DNA of 15,752 nucleotides from UBA9630 sp037137555 (GCA_037137555.1 JBAXKA010000020.1:1-15752); one strand, 5' to 3'; shown: positions 6,980-14,027, counted from the stretch's first letter. The notes: a model not told the origin generated them from the sequence alone. Translations and numbers: made by a program.

Positions 6980-7016
6980 ACTAGTTTATACTTCTTATAT
7001 ATTTATACATTTATAC

Positions 7017-7202
7017 CTACCAACTAGATCTTTTTACACCAGGCAATTGTCCCGTACTAGCAAGTTCCCGAAAACAGATGCGACAGAGATCGAACTTGCG
7101 CATATAACCATGTTTTCTTCCACACTTCCAACAACGCCTCACGATTCTGGTGGAAAACTTTGGTTTCTTTTTTGCTCTAACTTCTACTGATAATTTTGCC
7201 AT
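7017..7202 (-). CDS. rpsN: 30S ribosomal protein S14, zinc-binding (type Z)
   Basis: S14 assembles late into the 30S head. This is the short zinc form: 61 residues with Cys24, Cys27, Cys40 and Cys43 in CWKCGRK...DLCRICFREL, ending GQLPGVKRSSW. The longer zinc-free form of E. coli has about 101 residues. The stop codon is TAG. It lies 30 bp after rplE and 37 bp before rpsH, its usual spc position. Confidence 0.98.
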   Translation of the reverse strand: MAKLSVEVRAKKKPKFSTRIVRRCWKCGRKHGYMRKFDLCRICFRELASTGQLPGVKRSSW

Positions 7203-7232
7203 GTTGCTCTATTTAATACTTATAATATTTAA

Positions 7233-7784
7233 CTATTTTTTATCATTTTTTTCAATGGGAAATCCGAGGAGTCGAAATAACATCAGTCCATCTGCTTGCG
7301 TCTTAGCATTCGTTACAACATTCACCTGCATTCCGAAAGTAGTTTTAACTTGCTCTGGAAGAATTTCAGGAAAAATTAGATGTTCCTTAATTCCGAGATT
7401 GAGATTGCCACCTTTATCCACTGCACCCACTTTTATTCCATGAAAATCTCGAATGCGTGGAATAGAAGCACCTACTAATTTTTCCAAAAAATCCCATTTT
7501 CTTTTTCCGCGTAATGTTATTTTAATTCCAATTTCCAATCCTTCTCGTGTCTTAAATCCTGCGATTGATTGTTTGGCTTTTGTCATCACAGGCTTTTGAC
7601 CAGTAATTGCTTTTAGAGAATTGAATATATCCGTAACTAAAGCAGAATCTTTAATAAACTTTCCGATGCCAACATTCACAACTACTTTCTCAATTTTTGG
7701 CACTTGCAAATTATTGCTCAAATTGAGCGCTTTTTTCATTTCAGCGGAAACTTCCGTTTTATATTTTTCGTAAATTGTTGCCAT
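7233..7784 (-). CDS. rplE: 50S ribosomal protein L5
   Basis: L5 binds 5S rRNA with L18 and contacts the P-site tRNA and the inter-subunit bridge. It has 183 residues, near the usual 179. Seen: the N-terminal helix YEKYKTEVSAEMKKALNLSN, the segment KVVVNVGIGK (33-42), LRGKRKWDFLEKLVGASIPR and the adjoining RIRDFHGI (the family LRGxxxxxFLxxLxxxxLPRxRDF pattern), and GMQVNVVTNAKT near the C-terminus. It lies between rplX (27 bp) and rpsN (30 bp). Confidence 0.98.
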   Translation of the reverse strand: MATIYEKYKTEVSAEMKKALNLSNNLQVPKIEKVVVNVGIGKFIKDSALVTDIFNSLKAITGQKPVMTKAKQSIAGFKTREGLEIGIKITLRGKRKWDFLEKLVGASIPRIRDFHGIKVGAVDKGGNLNLGIKEHLIFPEILPEQVKTTFGMQVNVVTNAKTQADGLMLFRLLGFPIEKNDKK

Positions 7785-7811
7785 ACTTATCTTTAGATTA
7801 AACCTCTCTAA

Positions 7812-8117
7812 TTAAATTTCTGCTTGACATTTCTTGCACACTCGAATTTTTTTATCCCCTTCTGTTTTATAACTAATTCTGGCTGGCTTTCCGCATTTAG
7901 GACAAACCAACATTGCATTGGAAATATCAATTCTTCTGGGAATTTCCACTCGTTGACCTTTTTCACCTTCTTTTCTTGGCTTGTTATGCTTTTTAAGCAT
8001 ATTCAAACCATCTACAATAATTTTTTGTTCAGTCGGATAAACACGCAGAACTTTTCCAGTTTTTCCACTGTCTTTTCCTGCGAGCATTTTTACTAAATCG
8101 TTTTTCTTAATTTTCAT
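7812..8117 (-). CDS. rplX: 50S ribosomal protein L24, zinc-ribbon form
   Basis: L24 is an assembly initiator that binds the 5' domain of 23S rRNA near the exit tunnel. It has 101 residues. The N-terminal KOW motif MKIKKNDLVKMLAGKDSGKT (1-20) is followed by GKVLRVYP. IVDGLNMLKKHNKP lies at 34-47. The C-terminus holds a four-Cys pair (Cys72, Cys75, Cys94, Cys97: CPKCGK and CKKCQ) typical of the zinc-binding L24 forms. It follows rplN by 22 bp. Confidence 0.97.
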   Translation of the reverse strand: MKIKKNDLVKMLAGKDSGKTGKVLRVYPTEQKIIVDGLNMLKKHNKPRKEGEKGQRVEIPRRIDISNAMLVCPKCGKPARISYKTEGDKKIRVCKKCQAEI

Positions 8118-8139
8118 ATAATTATATCTGCACTTTTAT

Positions 8140-8505
8140 TTATAAAACTTCCGGAGCGAGAGAGGCAATCTTGGCATAACCACGATCACGAATTTCTCGG
8201 GCAATTGGACCAAAGATTCTCGTTCCTTTTGGCTCTTTTGCTTCCACAATCACTGCTGCATTTTCATCAAAACGAATATATGATCCATCTTTTCGACGAA
8301 ATTCTTTTCTTTGACGAACAATTACCGCACGCACCTTATCACCTTTTTTCACCATTCCTCGCGGTTCAGCTGATTTCACACTTGCGACAATAACATCTCC
8401 GATGCGAGCAAATCGTCTTTTGCTTCCACCAAGCACTTTAAAACACTTGATGACCTTGGCACCGCTGTTATCAGCTACATTTAATTTTGATTCTGCTTGT
8501 ATCAT
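8140..8505 (-). CDS. rplN: 50S ribosomal protein L14
   Basis: L14 lies on the subunit interface, forms bridge B8, and is the RsfS silencing-factor site. It has 121 residues, standard. The start MIQAESKLNVADNSGAKVIK (1-20) and the RIGDVIVASVKSA segment are diagnostic, as is the C-terminal GTRIFGPIAREIRD and YAKIASLAPEVL. It lies 22 bp before rplX and 10 bp after rpsQ. Confidence 0.98.
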   Translation of the reverse strand: MIQAESKLNVADNSGAKVIKCFKVLGGSKRRFARIGDVIVASVKSAEPRGMVKKGDKVRAVIVRQRKEFRRKDGSYIRFDENAAVIVEAKEPKGTRIFGPIAREIRDRGYAKIASLAPEVL

Positions 8506-8515
8506 ATAATATAAT

Positions 8516-8767
8516 TTAAACTACTCGATAATTTTTATCCTTACTCATTGGTTTGCAGGGAACAATCTCAACAACATCACCAATCTTATATTTATTCTCC
8601 TCATCATGCGCTTTATATTTCTTAGTTGAGCGATATTTTTTCTTGTATTTCGGATGGGTCTTGAGAGTTTCAACAGCAATCACGATTGTCTTTTGCATTT
8701 TATCAGAAACAACAACGCCTTTTTTGCGTGTAATTATTTTATTCTTTTCTACTTTTTGACTATCCAT
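8516..8767 (-). CDS. rpsQ: 30S ribosomal protein S17
   Basis: S17 is a primary 16S rRNA binder with an OB fold. Starting at ATG 8767 gives 83 residues, the usual length, and a 10-bp gap after rpmC. An earlier in-frame ATG at 8797 would add ten residues and overlap rpmC by 20 bp, which I reject. Family signature KGVVVSDKMQKTIVIAVE (16-33) is clear, followed by HPKYKKKYRSTKKYKAHDE (38-56) and GDVVEIVPCKPMSKDKNYRV (63-82). Confidence 0.96.
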   Translation of the reverse strand: MDSQKVEKNKIITRKKGVVVSDKMQKTIVIAVETLKTHPKYKKKYRSTKKYKAHDEENKYKIGDVVEIVPCKPMSKDKNYRVV

Positions 8768-8777
8768 AAAATTAGCT

Positions 8778-8972
8778 TTAAACTTTCTTATCTTCATTGT
8801 GAATTAATGTAAGGATTCTGGCAACATCGCGTTTTTCTGTTCGGATTTGTCTTGTGCCTTTAACTTGCTTAGTTGCCAACTCAAATCTAAACTTGCGAAT
8901 ATTCTCCTCTTTTTCAGCAAGAAGTTTTTTGAGTTCAGCGATATTCTTTTCTTTTAATTCCTTGATTTTCAT
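8778..8972 (-). CDS. rpmC: 50S ribosomal protein L29
   Basis: L29 is a small two-helix protein at the exit-tunnel rim beside L23, where trigger factor and SecY dock. From ATG 8972 it has 64 residues, the normal size, and lies 10 bp after the rplP stop. An upstream TTG at 9002 would overlap rplP and is rejected. Seen: MKIKELKEKNIAELKKLL (1-18), then RFELATKQVKGTRQIRTEKR, ending VARILTLIHNE. Confidence 0.95.
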   Translation of the reverse strand: MKIKELKEKNIAELKKLLAEKEENIRKFRFELATKQVKGTRQIRTEKRDVARILTLIHNEDKKV

Positions 8973-8982
8973 AACGATTTTA

Positions 8983-9396
8983 TTATTCTTCCTTAGTAAC
9001 AAATTTAGTTTTCAAATTCAACTTATGAGCTGCGAGTCGCATGGCCTCTTTGGCAATTTCTATCTTCACGCCATCCATTTCAAATATTACTGTGCCTGGT
9101 TTCACAACTGCCACAAAATGATCAACTGCTCCTTTACCTTTTCCCATCGGAGTTTCATCACCTTTTTTTGTCATTGGCTTATCAGGAAAAATTCTAATCC
9201 AAATTTTGCCTCCTCTTTGCACATATCTGGTCATCGCACGCCTCGCAGCTTCAATTTGACGAGAAGAAACAAGACTAGCACTAATCGCTTTCAAACCAAA
9301 ACTACCGAAACTGATTGAATTTCCTCGCATGGCATTTCCGCGGATTGCTCCACCTCTCTGCACTTTTCTATGTTTTACTTTCTTGGGCATCAACAT
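8983..9396 (-). CDS. rplP: 50S ribosomal protein L16
   Basis: L16 assembles late and helps place the A-site tRNA near the peptidyl transferase centre. It has 137 residues, the usual length. The start MLMPKKVKHRKVQRGG is typical, and RRAMTRYVQRGGKIWIRIF then MGKGKGAVDHFVAVVKPG are diagnostic. The ATG at 9396 is preferred over the ATG two codons later because many L16 proteins begin MLMPK. It follows rpsC by 12 bp. Confidence 0.97.
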   Translation of the reverse strand: MLMPKKVKHRKVQRGGAIRGNAMRGNSISFGSFGLKAISASLVSSRQIEAARRAMTRYVQRGGKIWIRIFPDKPMTKKGDETPMGKGKGAVDHFVAVVKPGTVIFEMDGVKIEIAKEAMRLAAHKLNLKTKFVTKEE

Positions 9397-9408
9397 ACGC
9401 TTTTTAGT

Positions 9409-10068
9409 TTAATTCGTTTTTTTAATATCAAACACTTCTCCCTTATATAACCACGCTTTTACTCCAATTGCTCCATAGGTTGTAAACGCTGTTGCTCTGG
9501 CAAAATCAATATTCGCACGCAATGTATGTAGCGGCAGAGTTCCTTTGGATAACCATTCTCTACGGGACATTTCTGCTCCTCCCAATCTTCCGGACATTTC
9601 AATCTTCACTCCCTTAATTAAAGTATTCTTCATCGCTTGTTCAAGCATCATTTTCATTGCTCGGCGAAAAGGAATTCTTTTTTCTAGCTGTTCAGCCACA
9701 TTTTGTGCCACAATCATGGCACTTTCTTCAAAATTTTTAATTTCCTGGATATCAATTCGCAAATCTGATTTTCGATTACTCTTAAAAAATGTATCTTGAA
9801 TATAACGCTTGATATCTTCCACTCCACTGCCACCGCGTCCAATCAAAACTCCTGGACGAGCAGTTTTTATGATAATTCTAACGGCTGCTTGAGATCTTTC
9901 GATTTCAACTTCAGCAATAAAAGCCGTTTTCCACTTTTTCATCACTTCCAAACGGATCTCAATATCTTGTTTGAGGTTTTTATTATAATCTTTTTTACTA
10001 AACCATTTAGATTTCCAATCTTGAGTGATCCCTAGACGAAAACCAACTGGATTTACTTTGTGTCCCAT
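9409..10068 (-). CDS. rpsC: 30S ribosomal protein S3
   Basis: S3 forms part of the mRNA entry tunnel and its helicase activity. It has 219 residues. The start MGHKVNPVGFRLGIT (1-15) is diagnostic. The type II KH domain has ARPGVLIGRGGSGVEDIKR (70-88; GRGG as the GxxG loop). The C-terminal domain has MSGRLGGAEMSRREW and LPLHTLRANIDFARATA, ending YGAIGVKAWLYKGEV. No long C-terminal extension is present. It lies 21 bp after rplV. Confidence 0.98.
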   Translation of the reverse strand: MGHKVNPVGFRLGITQDWKSKWFSKKDYNKNLKQDIEIRLEVMKKWKTAFIAEVEIERSQAAVRIIIKTARPGVLIGRGGSGVEDIKRYIQDTFFKSNRKSDLRIDIQEIKNFEESAMIVAQNVAEQLEKRIPFRRAMKMMLEQAMKNTLIKGVKIEMSGRLGGAEMSRREWLSKGTLPLHTLRANIDFARATAFTTYGAIGVKAWLYKGEVFDIKKTN

Positions 10069-10089
10069 AAATATTTACGATTAATAAAT

Positions 10090-10674
10090 TTACATTGACT
10101 TCCTGCGAAATATCTTATTTTTCCAACTCTTAGCTTCTCCTAATCCTTTCTTTGTGCCTTCTCCACTTTTTGCTTTGGCATCAACGACCTTTTCAGTTTT
10201 AGCTTCTTTGATTTCAGCTTTATCTTCTTCTTTCTTGCTTTCTTCTTTTTTGGATTCTTTCTTTAATTCTTGAGTTGCTTTTTTTATTCTCTCGGCTTTT
10301 TCTGTTTCCATTTGTTCTTTACTTTTGCGATCTTTACCTTCAATTCTTTCTTCCAAAACTATTCTTACTTTCGAAGTTCTTTTCAAAATTTGTCCAGCAC
10401 GGCCATAAGCTTTCGGCATCCATCTTTTCAGTGTTGGTCCAGCTCCCACTACAGCATCCAAAACATATAAATTATTTTTAGAAAGACCAAAATTATTTTC
10501 TGCATTTGCCATCGCACTCAGCAAAAGCTTTTGCATATAACCGCTAGTTTTTTTAATCGCTACATCAAGTTGACTAACTGCCTCGACAGCATTCATGCCC
10601 TTGATTAAATCAGCGACTAATTTCACTTTGCGGGGGGAGATTCTTAAATTGTTTAATTCTGCTGTAACTTTCAT
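10090..10674 (-). CDS. rplV: 50S ribosomal protein L22 with long charged C-terminal extension
   Basis: L22 lines the exit tunnel; its globular part sits at the tunnel exit. It has 194 residues against about 110 in E. coli. Residues 1-111 are a normal L22 core: LRISPRKVKLVADLIKG (10-26), LLSAMANAENN (51-61), and the tunnel hairpin GPTLKRWMPKAYGRAGQIL (79-97) with RTSKVRIVLEE (99-109). Residues 112-194 are an added tail, very rich in Lys and Glu and probably a single helix or disordered (KKESKKEESKKEEDKAEIK and similar), ending in a basic, aromatic patch SWKNKIFRRKSM. The frame is continuous and the tail has the same A/T-rich codons, so it is not a sequencing artefact by appearance. It lies 27 bp after rpsS. 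Confidence 0.97.
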   Translation of the reverse strand: MKVTAELNNLRISPRKVKLVADLIKGMNAVEAVSQLDVAIKKTSGYMQKLLLSAMANAENNFGLSKNNLYVLDAVVGAGPTLKRWMPKAYGRAGQILKRTSKVRIVLEERIEGKDRKSKEQMETEKAERIKKATQELKKESKKEESKKEEDKAEIKEAKTEKVVDAKAKSGEGTKKGLGEAKSWKNKIFRRKSM

Positions 10675-10701
10675 GATATTTATCTACAAATTAAGTTTTC
10701 T

Positions 10702-11046
10702 TTATTTTTTCTTAGCGGTATCTGATATCTTAGCTGCCTTTGATGCATCAGCTTCTTTTTGTTTAGCTGCTGTTTCCATTTCCTTTTGCATCTTGCCTCC
10801 GTGTCTTGTGAATTTACGCGTTGGAGAAAATTCTCCCAGTCTGTGTCCTACCATTTCTTCTGTTGGCGTAACAGAAATAAAAATTTTTCCATTATAGACA
10901 CCAAAAGTAAAACCCACCATTTCAGGAGAAATAACTGCTGCGCGAATCCATGTTTTGATTACGCTTCTGTCTCCAGGTTTTTTATCAAGCACTTTCTTGA
11001 TCAATCTTTCATCTACATATGGACCTTTTTTTAAACTTCGTGTCAT
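10702..11046 (-). CDS. rpsS: 30S ribosomal protein S19 with short C-terminal extension
   Basis: S19 is in the 30S head next to S13 and the A-site finger bridge. It has 114 residues against about 92. Core: MTRSLKKGPYVDERLIKKV (1-19), KTWIRAAVISPEMVGFTFGV (31-50), and MVGHRLGEFSPTRKFTRHG (65-83). Residues 86-114 form an Ala/Lys/Glu-rich tail (KQKEADASKAAKISDTAKKK). It begins only 3 bp after the rplB stop, so translation is probably coupled. Confidence 0.97.
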   Translation of the reverse strand: MTRSLKKGPYVDERLIKKVLDKKPGDRSVIKTWIRAAVISPEMVGFTFGVYNGKIFISVTPTEEMVGHRLGEFSPTRKFTRHGGKMQKEMETAAKQKEADASKAAKISDTAKKK

Positions 11047-11049
11047 ATA

Positions 11050-11883
11050 TTATTTCCGCTTAACTCTTCTTTTAATTATATACTTATTGCTATATCTCTT
11101 CTTCTTTCTTGTTTTCTTGCCTAATGCTGGTTTTCCCCAAGGAGTTTTTGGATGTTTAAGTCCAATACCTTGTCGTCCTTCGCCTCCTCCATGTGGATGA
11201 TCGACTGGATTCATCGCTGATCCACGAACGGCTGGGCGAATATTTAACCAACGACTTTTTCCTGCTTTGCCTAGATTTATTGAATTACTTTCAAAATTAC
11301 TCGCTTGTCCAATAGTAGCATAACATTCATTACTTACAAGTCTGATTTCTCCTGATGGCAATTTAATTTGTGCTGTTTTTTCATCTACAGCTGTGAGATT
11401 AGCTGAGTTTCCAGCACTTCTCACAATTTGTCCGCCATGACCAGGAAATAATTCTAAATTACAAATAGCTGTGCCAATTGGAATGTTTTTAACCTTAGCT
11501 CGATTACCTGGTTTCACTGGAGCATTTTCAGCTGACATTATTTCTTGACCTGCTCGCATACCTTCTGTGGCCAAAATATAACGCTTTTCTCCATCAGCAT
11601 AATTGATAAGAGCAATAAACGCTTTTCTGTTAGGATCTTTTTCAATCGCAGCAACACGACCAGGAATACCAAATTTATCTTGCATAAAATCCACGATACG
11701 ATAGCGTTGCTTGTTGCCACCTCCCTGATGACGAACTGAAATTTTTCCATGTGATCGTCCAGCTAACTTGCCTTGTTTTGCCAAAAGCGCTTTTTCTGGT
11801 TTTTTCTTAGAAATATAATCAACTTTAACAACCGACATATTTCGGCGTCCAGCTGTATTCTTTTTGTAAATCTTAATTGCCAT
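11050..11883 (-). CDS. rplB: 50S ribosomal protein L2
   Basis: L2 is a core large-subunit protein needed for peptidyl transferase activity and subunit joining. It has 277 residues, as usual. Seen: GRSHGKISVRHQGGGNKQRY (42-61), the central SH3-like domain, and MNPVDHPHGGGEGR near the C-terminus; His229 of HPHGGGEGR (229-237) matches the functionally important His229 of E. coli L2. The basic tail (KKTRKKKRYSNKYIIKRR) is normal. It follows rplW by 21 bp. Confidence 0.98.
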   Translation of the reverse strand: MAIKIYKKNTAGRRNMSVVKVDYISKKKPEKALLAKQGKLAGRSHGKISVRHQGGGNKQRYRIVDFMQDKFGIPGRVAAIEKDPNRKAFIALINYADGEKRYILATEGMRAGQEIMSAENAPVKPGNRAKVKNIPIGTAICNLELFPGHGGQIVRSAGNSANLTAVDEKTAQIKLPSGEIRLVSNECYATIGQASNFESNSINLGKAGKSRWLNIRPAVRGSAMNPVDHPHGGGEGRQGIGLKHPKTPWGKPALGKKTRKKKRYSNKYIIKRRVKRK

Positions 11884-11904
11884 ATAATACGCGTTTAGAC
11901 TAAA

Positions 11905-12219
11905 TTATTTTCCTTCAAAAACATCGAGCTTATTTCCTTCTTTTAATGTTACAACAGCTTTTCGATAACCAGATTTCCAACCAGGAATTCTGCCTCGACT
12001 ACGAGCTTTTTTGGGAACACTGACTGTATTAACTTTTTCTACCTTAACTTTATATATTTTCTCAACAGCTAATTTAACTTGCAATTTTGTTGCCCGTGCA
12101 GATATTTTGAAAATATATTTATTCTGCTCAATTAGCATGGTTGCTGCTTCAGTCACAATCGGCTCAATAAGCACTTTTGAGAGAATATTTTCTTGATTTG
12201 GGTTGATATTATTTTCCAT
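11905..12219 (-). CDS. rplW: 50S ribosomal protein L23
   Basis: L23 is at the tunnel exit and is the main dock for trigger factor, SRP and SecY. It has 104 residues. Seen: VLIEPIVTEAATMLIEQNKY (16-35; the family start with 'TEKA' seen as TEAA), FKISARATKLQVKLAVEKIY, KVEKVNTVSVP and the RSRGRIPGWKSGYRKAVVTL loop and strand. Its ATG at 12219 overlaps the rplD TAA by one base (TAATG), implying coupling. Confidence 0.97.
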   Translation of the reverse strand: MENNINPNQENILSKVLIEPIVTEAATMLIEQNKYIFKISARATKLQVKLAVEKIYKVKVEKVNTVSVPKKARSRGRIPGWKSGYRKAVVTLKEGNKLDVFEGK

Positions 12220-12860
12220 TATTTTAATTCAAGTTGCTTATACTTCTCTTCGAGATACATAACAGACTCTTTGCTCATAAATAAATTTTTATTCCTTAAC
12301 ATTTCGAGCACATTGAGTTGCGGAGTTAAAATATTTTCTACTTTAGCTAAATTCCTACTTGCCAAGCGAAACTCTTTTTCTTCATTAGAAAAAACCATTA
12401 AAGTTTTGCCTTTGATTTTGAAGTTTTCTAATATTCCAGCAACTTGCTTGGTTTTCTTTTCTGAAAAATTCAACTTATCAATTACAAAAATTTCTTGATC
12501 TTTCAATTTTCCGCTGAGTACGGTAGCAATCGCTCTTTGATTCATTTTCTTATTGATCTTTTGTTTATAGTTGCGATCATTATTTGGTCCGAAAACAACG
12601 CCTCCTTTTTTCCAAAGCGGAGTTCTTCTTGAACCAACACGAGCACGACCAGTTCCCTTTTGCTTCCACGGTTTAATTCCGCTACCCGCTCTTTCTCCTC
12701 GAGTTTTCGTATCAGCTAACACTTGTCTTTTATTAGCATCCATCGCCACTACAATTTGGTGCACTAAATCATCATTTTTTGGCAAACCAAAAACAGAATC
12801 GGAAATTTGTATTTCTTCGATTTCTTTTCCGCTAAGATTATAAACTTTTAGTGTTGCCAT
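12219..12860 (-). CDS. rplD: 50S ribosomal protein L4
   Basis: L4 reaches into the exit tunnel with a long basic loop; in E. coli it also represses the S10 operon by binding its leader. From ATG 12860 it has 213 residues and starts MATLKVYNLSG, a typical L4 start; an upstream TTG at 12869 is rejected. The loop has TKTRGERAGSGIKPWKQKGT (52-71) and GRARVGSRRTPLWKKGGVVF (71-90). It lies 11 bp after rplC and is coupled to rplW. Given the structured RNA between rpsJ and rplC, L4 or L3 would be the first candidates for a regulator, but nothing here proves it. Confidence 0.97.
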   Translation of the reverse strand: MATLKVYNLSGKEIEEIQISDSVFGLPKNDDLVHQIVVAMDANKRQVLADTKTRGERAGSGIKPWKQKGTGRARVGSRRTPLWKKGGVVFGPNNDRNYKQKINKKMNQRAIATVLSGKLKDQEIFVIDKLNFSEKKTKQVAGILENFKIKGKTLMVFSNEEKEFRLASRNLAKVENILTPQLNVLEMLRNKNLFMSKESVMYLEEKYKQLELK

Positions 12861-12871
12861 ATTTTTCAAAA

Positions 12872-13426
12872 TTAAACTGTTTTAATTTCCACTATTCCTC
12901 CGGGAATGCCTGGGATTGCCCCTTTAATGCCTAAAATATTTTTCTCGATATCAATAAAAACCACTTTTAAATTTTTTGTTGTTATTCGCTCTCCACCCAT
13001 TCTTCCTGCCATTCTTTTTCCTTTCACAACATGTTCTGGAAAACCAGAACCAATTGATCCAGGAGCACGCAAGTCATGTTTATGTCCATGAGAAGCACAA
13101 CCTCCTTTAAATCCATATCTTTTCACCACACCCTGAAAACCCTTGCCTTTGCTAACACCACTAACGGCGACTTTCTCATCTAATTCAAACATCGATACGC
13201 TGACGGTGTCATCTTTTTTTAACTCACTGCCTTCAATACGGAATTCTTTTTTCTTATTCTTGTTTTTAGTTTTAGCAATCACTAATTGAATCGCGGAATA
13301 TCCATCTTTTATTTTTTCCTTAACCAATGATACTTTTGCACCACACTCCAAAAGAGTCACATTCAATGCGCCTTTTTCATCATAAATCGTTGTCATTCCA
13401 ATTTTTTTTCCTAAAATGAATTTCAT
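12872..13426 (-). CDS. rplC: 50S ribosomal protein L3, compact form
   Basis: L3 is an assembly initiator whose long finger reaches the peptidyl transferase centre. It has 184 residues against about 205-210, so some loops are shortened. Seen: MKFILGKKIGMTTIYDEKG (1-19), SVSMFELDEKVAVSGVSKGK (76-95), the finger GFQGVVKRYGFKGG (96-109) with SHGHKHDLRAPGSIG (112-126), and VKGKRMAGRMGGERIT (134-149). It is preceded by the 132-bp structured spacer and followed by rplD after 11 bp. Confidence 0.97.
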   Translation of the reverse strand: MKFILGKKIGMTTIYDEKGALNVTLLECGAKVSLVKEKIKDGYSAIQLVIAKTKNKNKKKEFRIEGSELKKDDTVSVSMFELDEKVAVSGVSKGKGFQGVVKRYGFKGGCASHGHKHDLRAPGSIGSGFPEHVVKGKRMAGRMGGERITTKNLKVVFIDIEKNILGIKGAIPGIPGGIVEIKTV

Positions 13427-13446
13427 TGCGTTGCTTTAAATAAAAT

Positions 13447-13468
13447 AAAAAACGGCCACTACTAGCCG
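13447..13468 (-). terminator. Intrinsic terminator in the rpsJ-rplC spacer
   Basis: On the minus strand, CGGCTA-GTAG-TGGCCG forms a 6-bp stem (four GC pairs, one GU, one AU) with a 4-base loop at 13453-13468. It is followed at once by six U (13447-13452) and then more U-rich sequence. This is a standard Rho-independent terminator shape. It lies 20 bp before the rplC start, upstream of almost all the operon, so it can only work as a regulated or partial terminator. Confidence 0.65.
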
Positions 13469-13539
13469 AGACTCTTGCGAGTTAAGAAATTTCTTTCTTA
13501 GCTAGATTAGTATCCTATCGGCACAAACACCGTCTGGAC
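13447..13539 (-). promoter_or_regulatory. Candidate attenuator / structured mRNA leader between rpsJ and rplC
   Basis: Four hairpins can be drawn on the minus-strand RNA, in 5' to 3' order. (1) GUCC-AGA-CGG-(8-nt loop)-CCG-AUA-GGAU at 13539-13512, with a symmetric 3x3 internal loop. (2) UAAGAAA-GAAA-UUUCUUA at 13500-13483, a 7-bp stem with a GAAA (GNRA) tetraloop. (3) ACUC-GCAA-GAGU at 13482-13471, with a second GNRA loop. (4) The terminator at 13468-13447. In addition, ACUA..CUAGC (13511-13501) is complementary to GCUAGUAGU (13466-13458), nine pairs around a 2-nt bulge. This long-range helix encloses hairpins 2 and 3 and uses the left arm and loop of the terminator, so the two folds exclude each other. 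That is the layout of a transcription attenuator. The ligand, perhaps an r-protein such as L3 or L4, is unknown. Confidence 0.6.
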
Positions 13540-13558
13540 TTTAACTAGAATTTTCTAA

Positions 13559-13885
13559 TTACATTTTGATTTCAATGTCTACTCCTGCTGGTAAATCTAA
13601 ATTTGTCAAACTATCAATGGTTTTCGGTGTCGGACTCAGAATATCAATTAATCTCTTGTGGATTCGCATTTCATATTGATCTCTAGCATCTTTATGCACG
13701 AATGTAGATTTGTTAACAGTAAATTTGCGAATTTCTGTTGGCAAAGGAACTGGTCCCACAATACTAGCACCCGATCTCTGTGCTGTTTCCACGATTTGAC
13801 GAGCTGACTGATCAATAATTTTATGATCATAAGCCTTAATCTTAATCCTGATTCTTGTTTTTAATTCTTCTTCATTCTTTGACAT
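13559..13885 (-). CDS. rpsJ: 30S ribosomal protein S10
   Basis: S10 is in the 30S head and, as NusE, takes part in antitermination. From ATG 13885 it has 108 residues, near the usual 102-105; an upstream TTG at 13897 is not needed. Seen: RIRIKIKAYDHKIIDQSARQ (15-34), IVETAQRSGASIVGPVPLPT (35-54), KFTVNKSTFVHKDARDQYEM (58-77) and the C-terminal LPAGVDIEIKM. It is separated from tuf by 163 bp that carry a promoter, and from rplC by a 132-bp structured spacer, both unusually long for this operon. Confidence 0.97.
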   Translation of the reverse strand: MSKNEEELKTRIRIKIKAYDHKIIDQSARQIVETAQRSGASIVGPVPLPTEIRKFTVNKSTFVHKDARDQYEMRIHKRLIDILSPTPKTIDSLTNLDLPAGVDIEIKM

Positions 13886-13960
13886 CAATTTGTTCAAATT
13901 TTTAAATAATACTACCCATTAATTTACTCCACAATCCAGCGCTTATCACTTCGAATATTT

Positions 13961-13989
13961 ACTCTAGCAAGAAAAAATAATTTAGTCAA
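13961..13989 (-). promoter_or_regulatory. Sigma70-type promoter for the S10 operon
   Basis: On the minus strand, TTGACT (13989-13984, five of six matches to -35) is followed by a 17-bp spacer and TAGAGT (13966-13961, four of six to -10). The -10 is preceded by TGC, an extended -10 element. Transcription would start near 13954, about 70 bases before the rpsJ ATG. The position fits a start for rpsJ and the downstream genes, separate from tuf. Confidence 0.6.
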
Positions 13990-14027
13990 ATATTTTTTCA
14001 ATCTTGAAATAATAGAGAGCTGGACAA

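Noticed and set aside
8768..8797. Upstream ATG for rpsQ at 8797
   Set aside because: It would overlap rpmC by 20 bp and add ten residues not typical of S17; the ATG at 8767 gives normal length and a 10-bp gap.
8973..9002. TTG start for rpmC at 9002
   Set aside because: It overlaps rplP; the ATG at 8972 begins MKIKEL, a typical L29 start.
8854..9318. 154-codon plus-strand frame across rpmC/rplP
   Set aside because: It lies antisense to two clear ribosomal genes and its composition (Phe/Ser/His-rich) is that of reversed A/T-rich coding DNA.
12861..12869. TTG start for rplD at 12869
   Set aside because: The ATG at 12860 gives the typical MATLKVYN start with a normal 11-bp gap to rplC.
13886..13897. 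TTG start for rpsJ at 13897
   Set aside because: It adds four residues before a good ATG; not needed for family length.
13986..14020. Terminator after tuf built on TTTCA-AGAT-TGAAA
   Set aside because: The stem is short and A/U-only and is followed by A rather than U on the coding strand; the same place holds the rpsJ -35 element.
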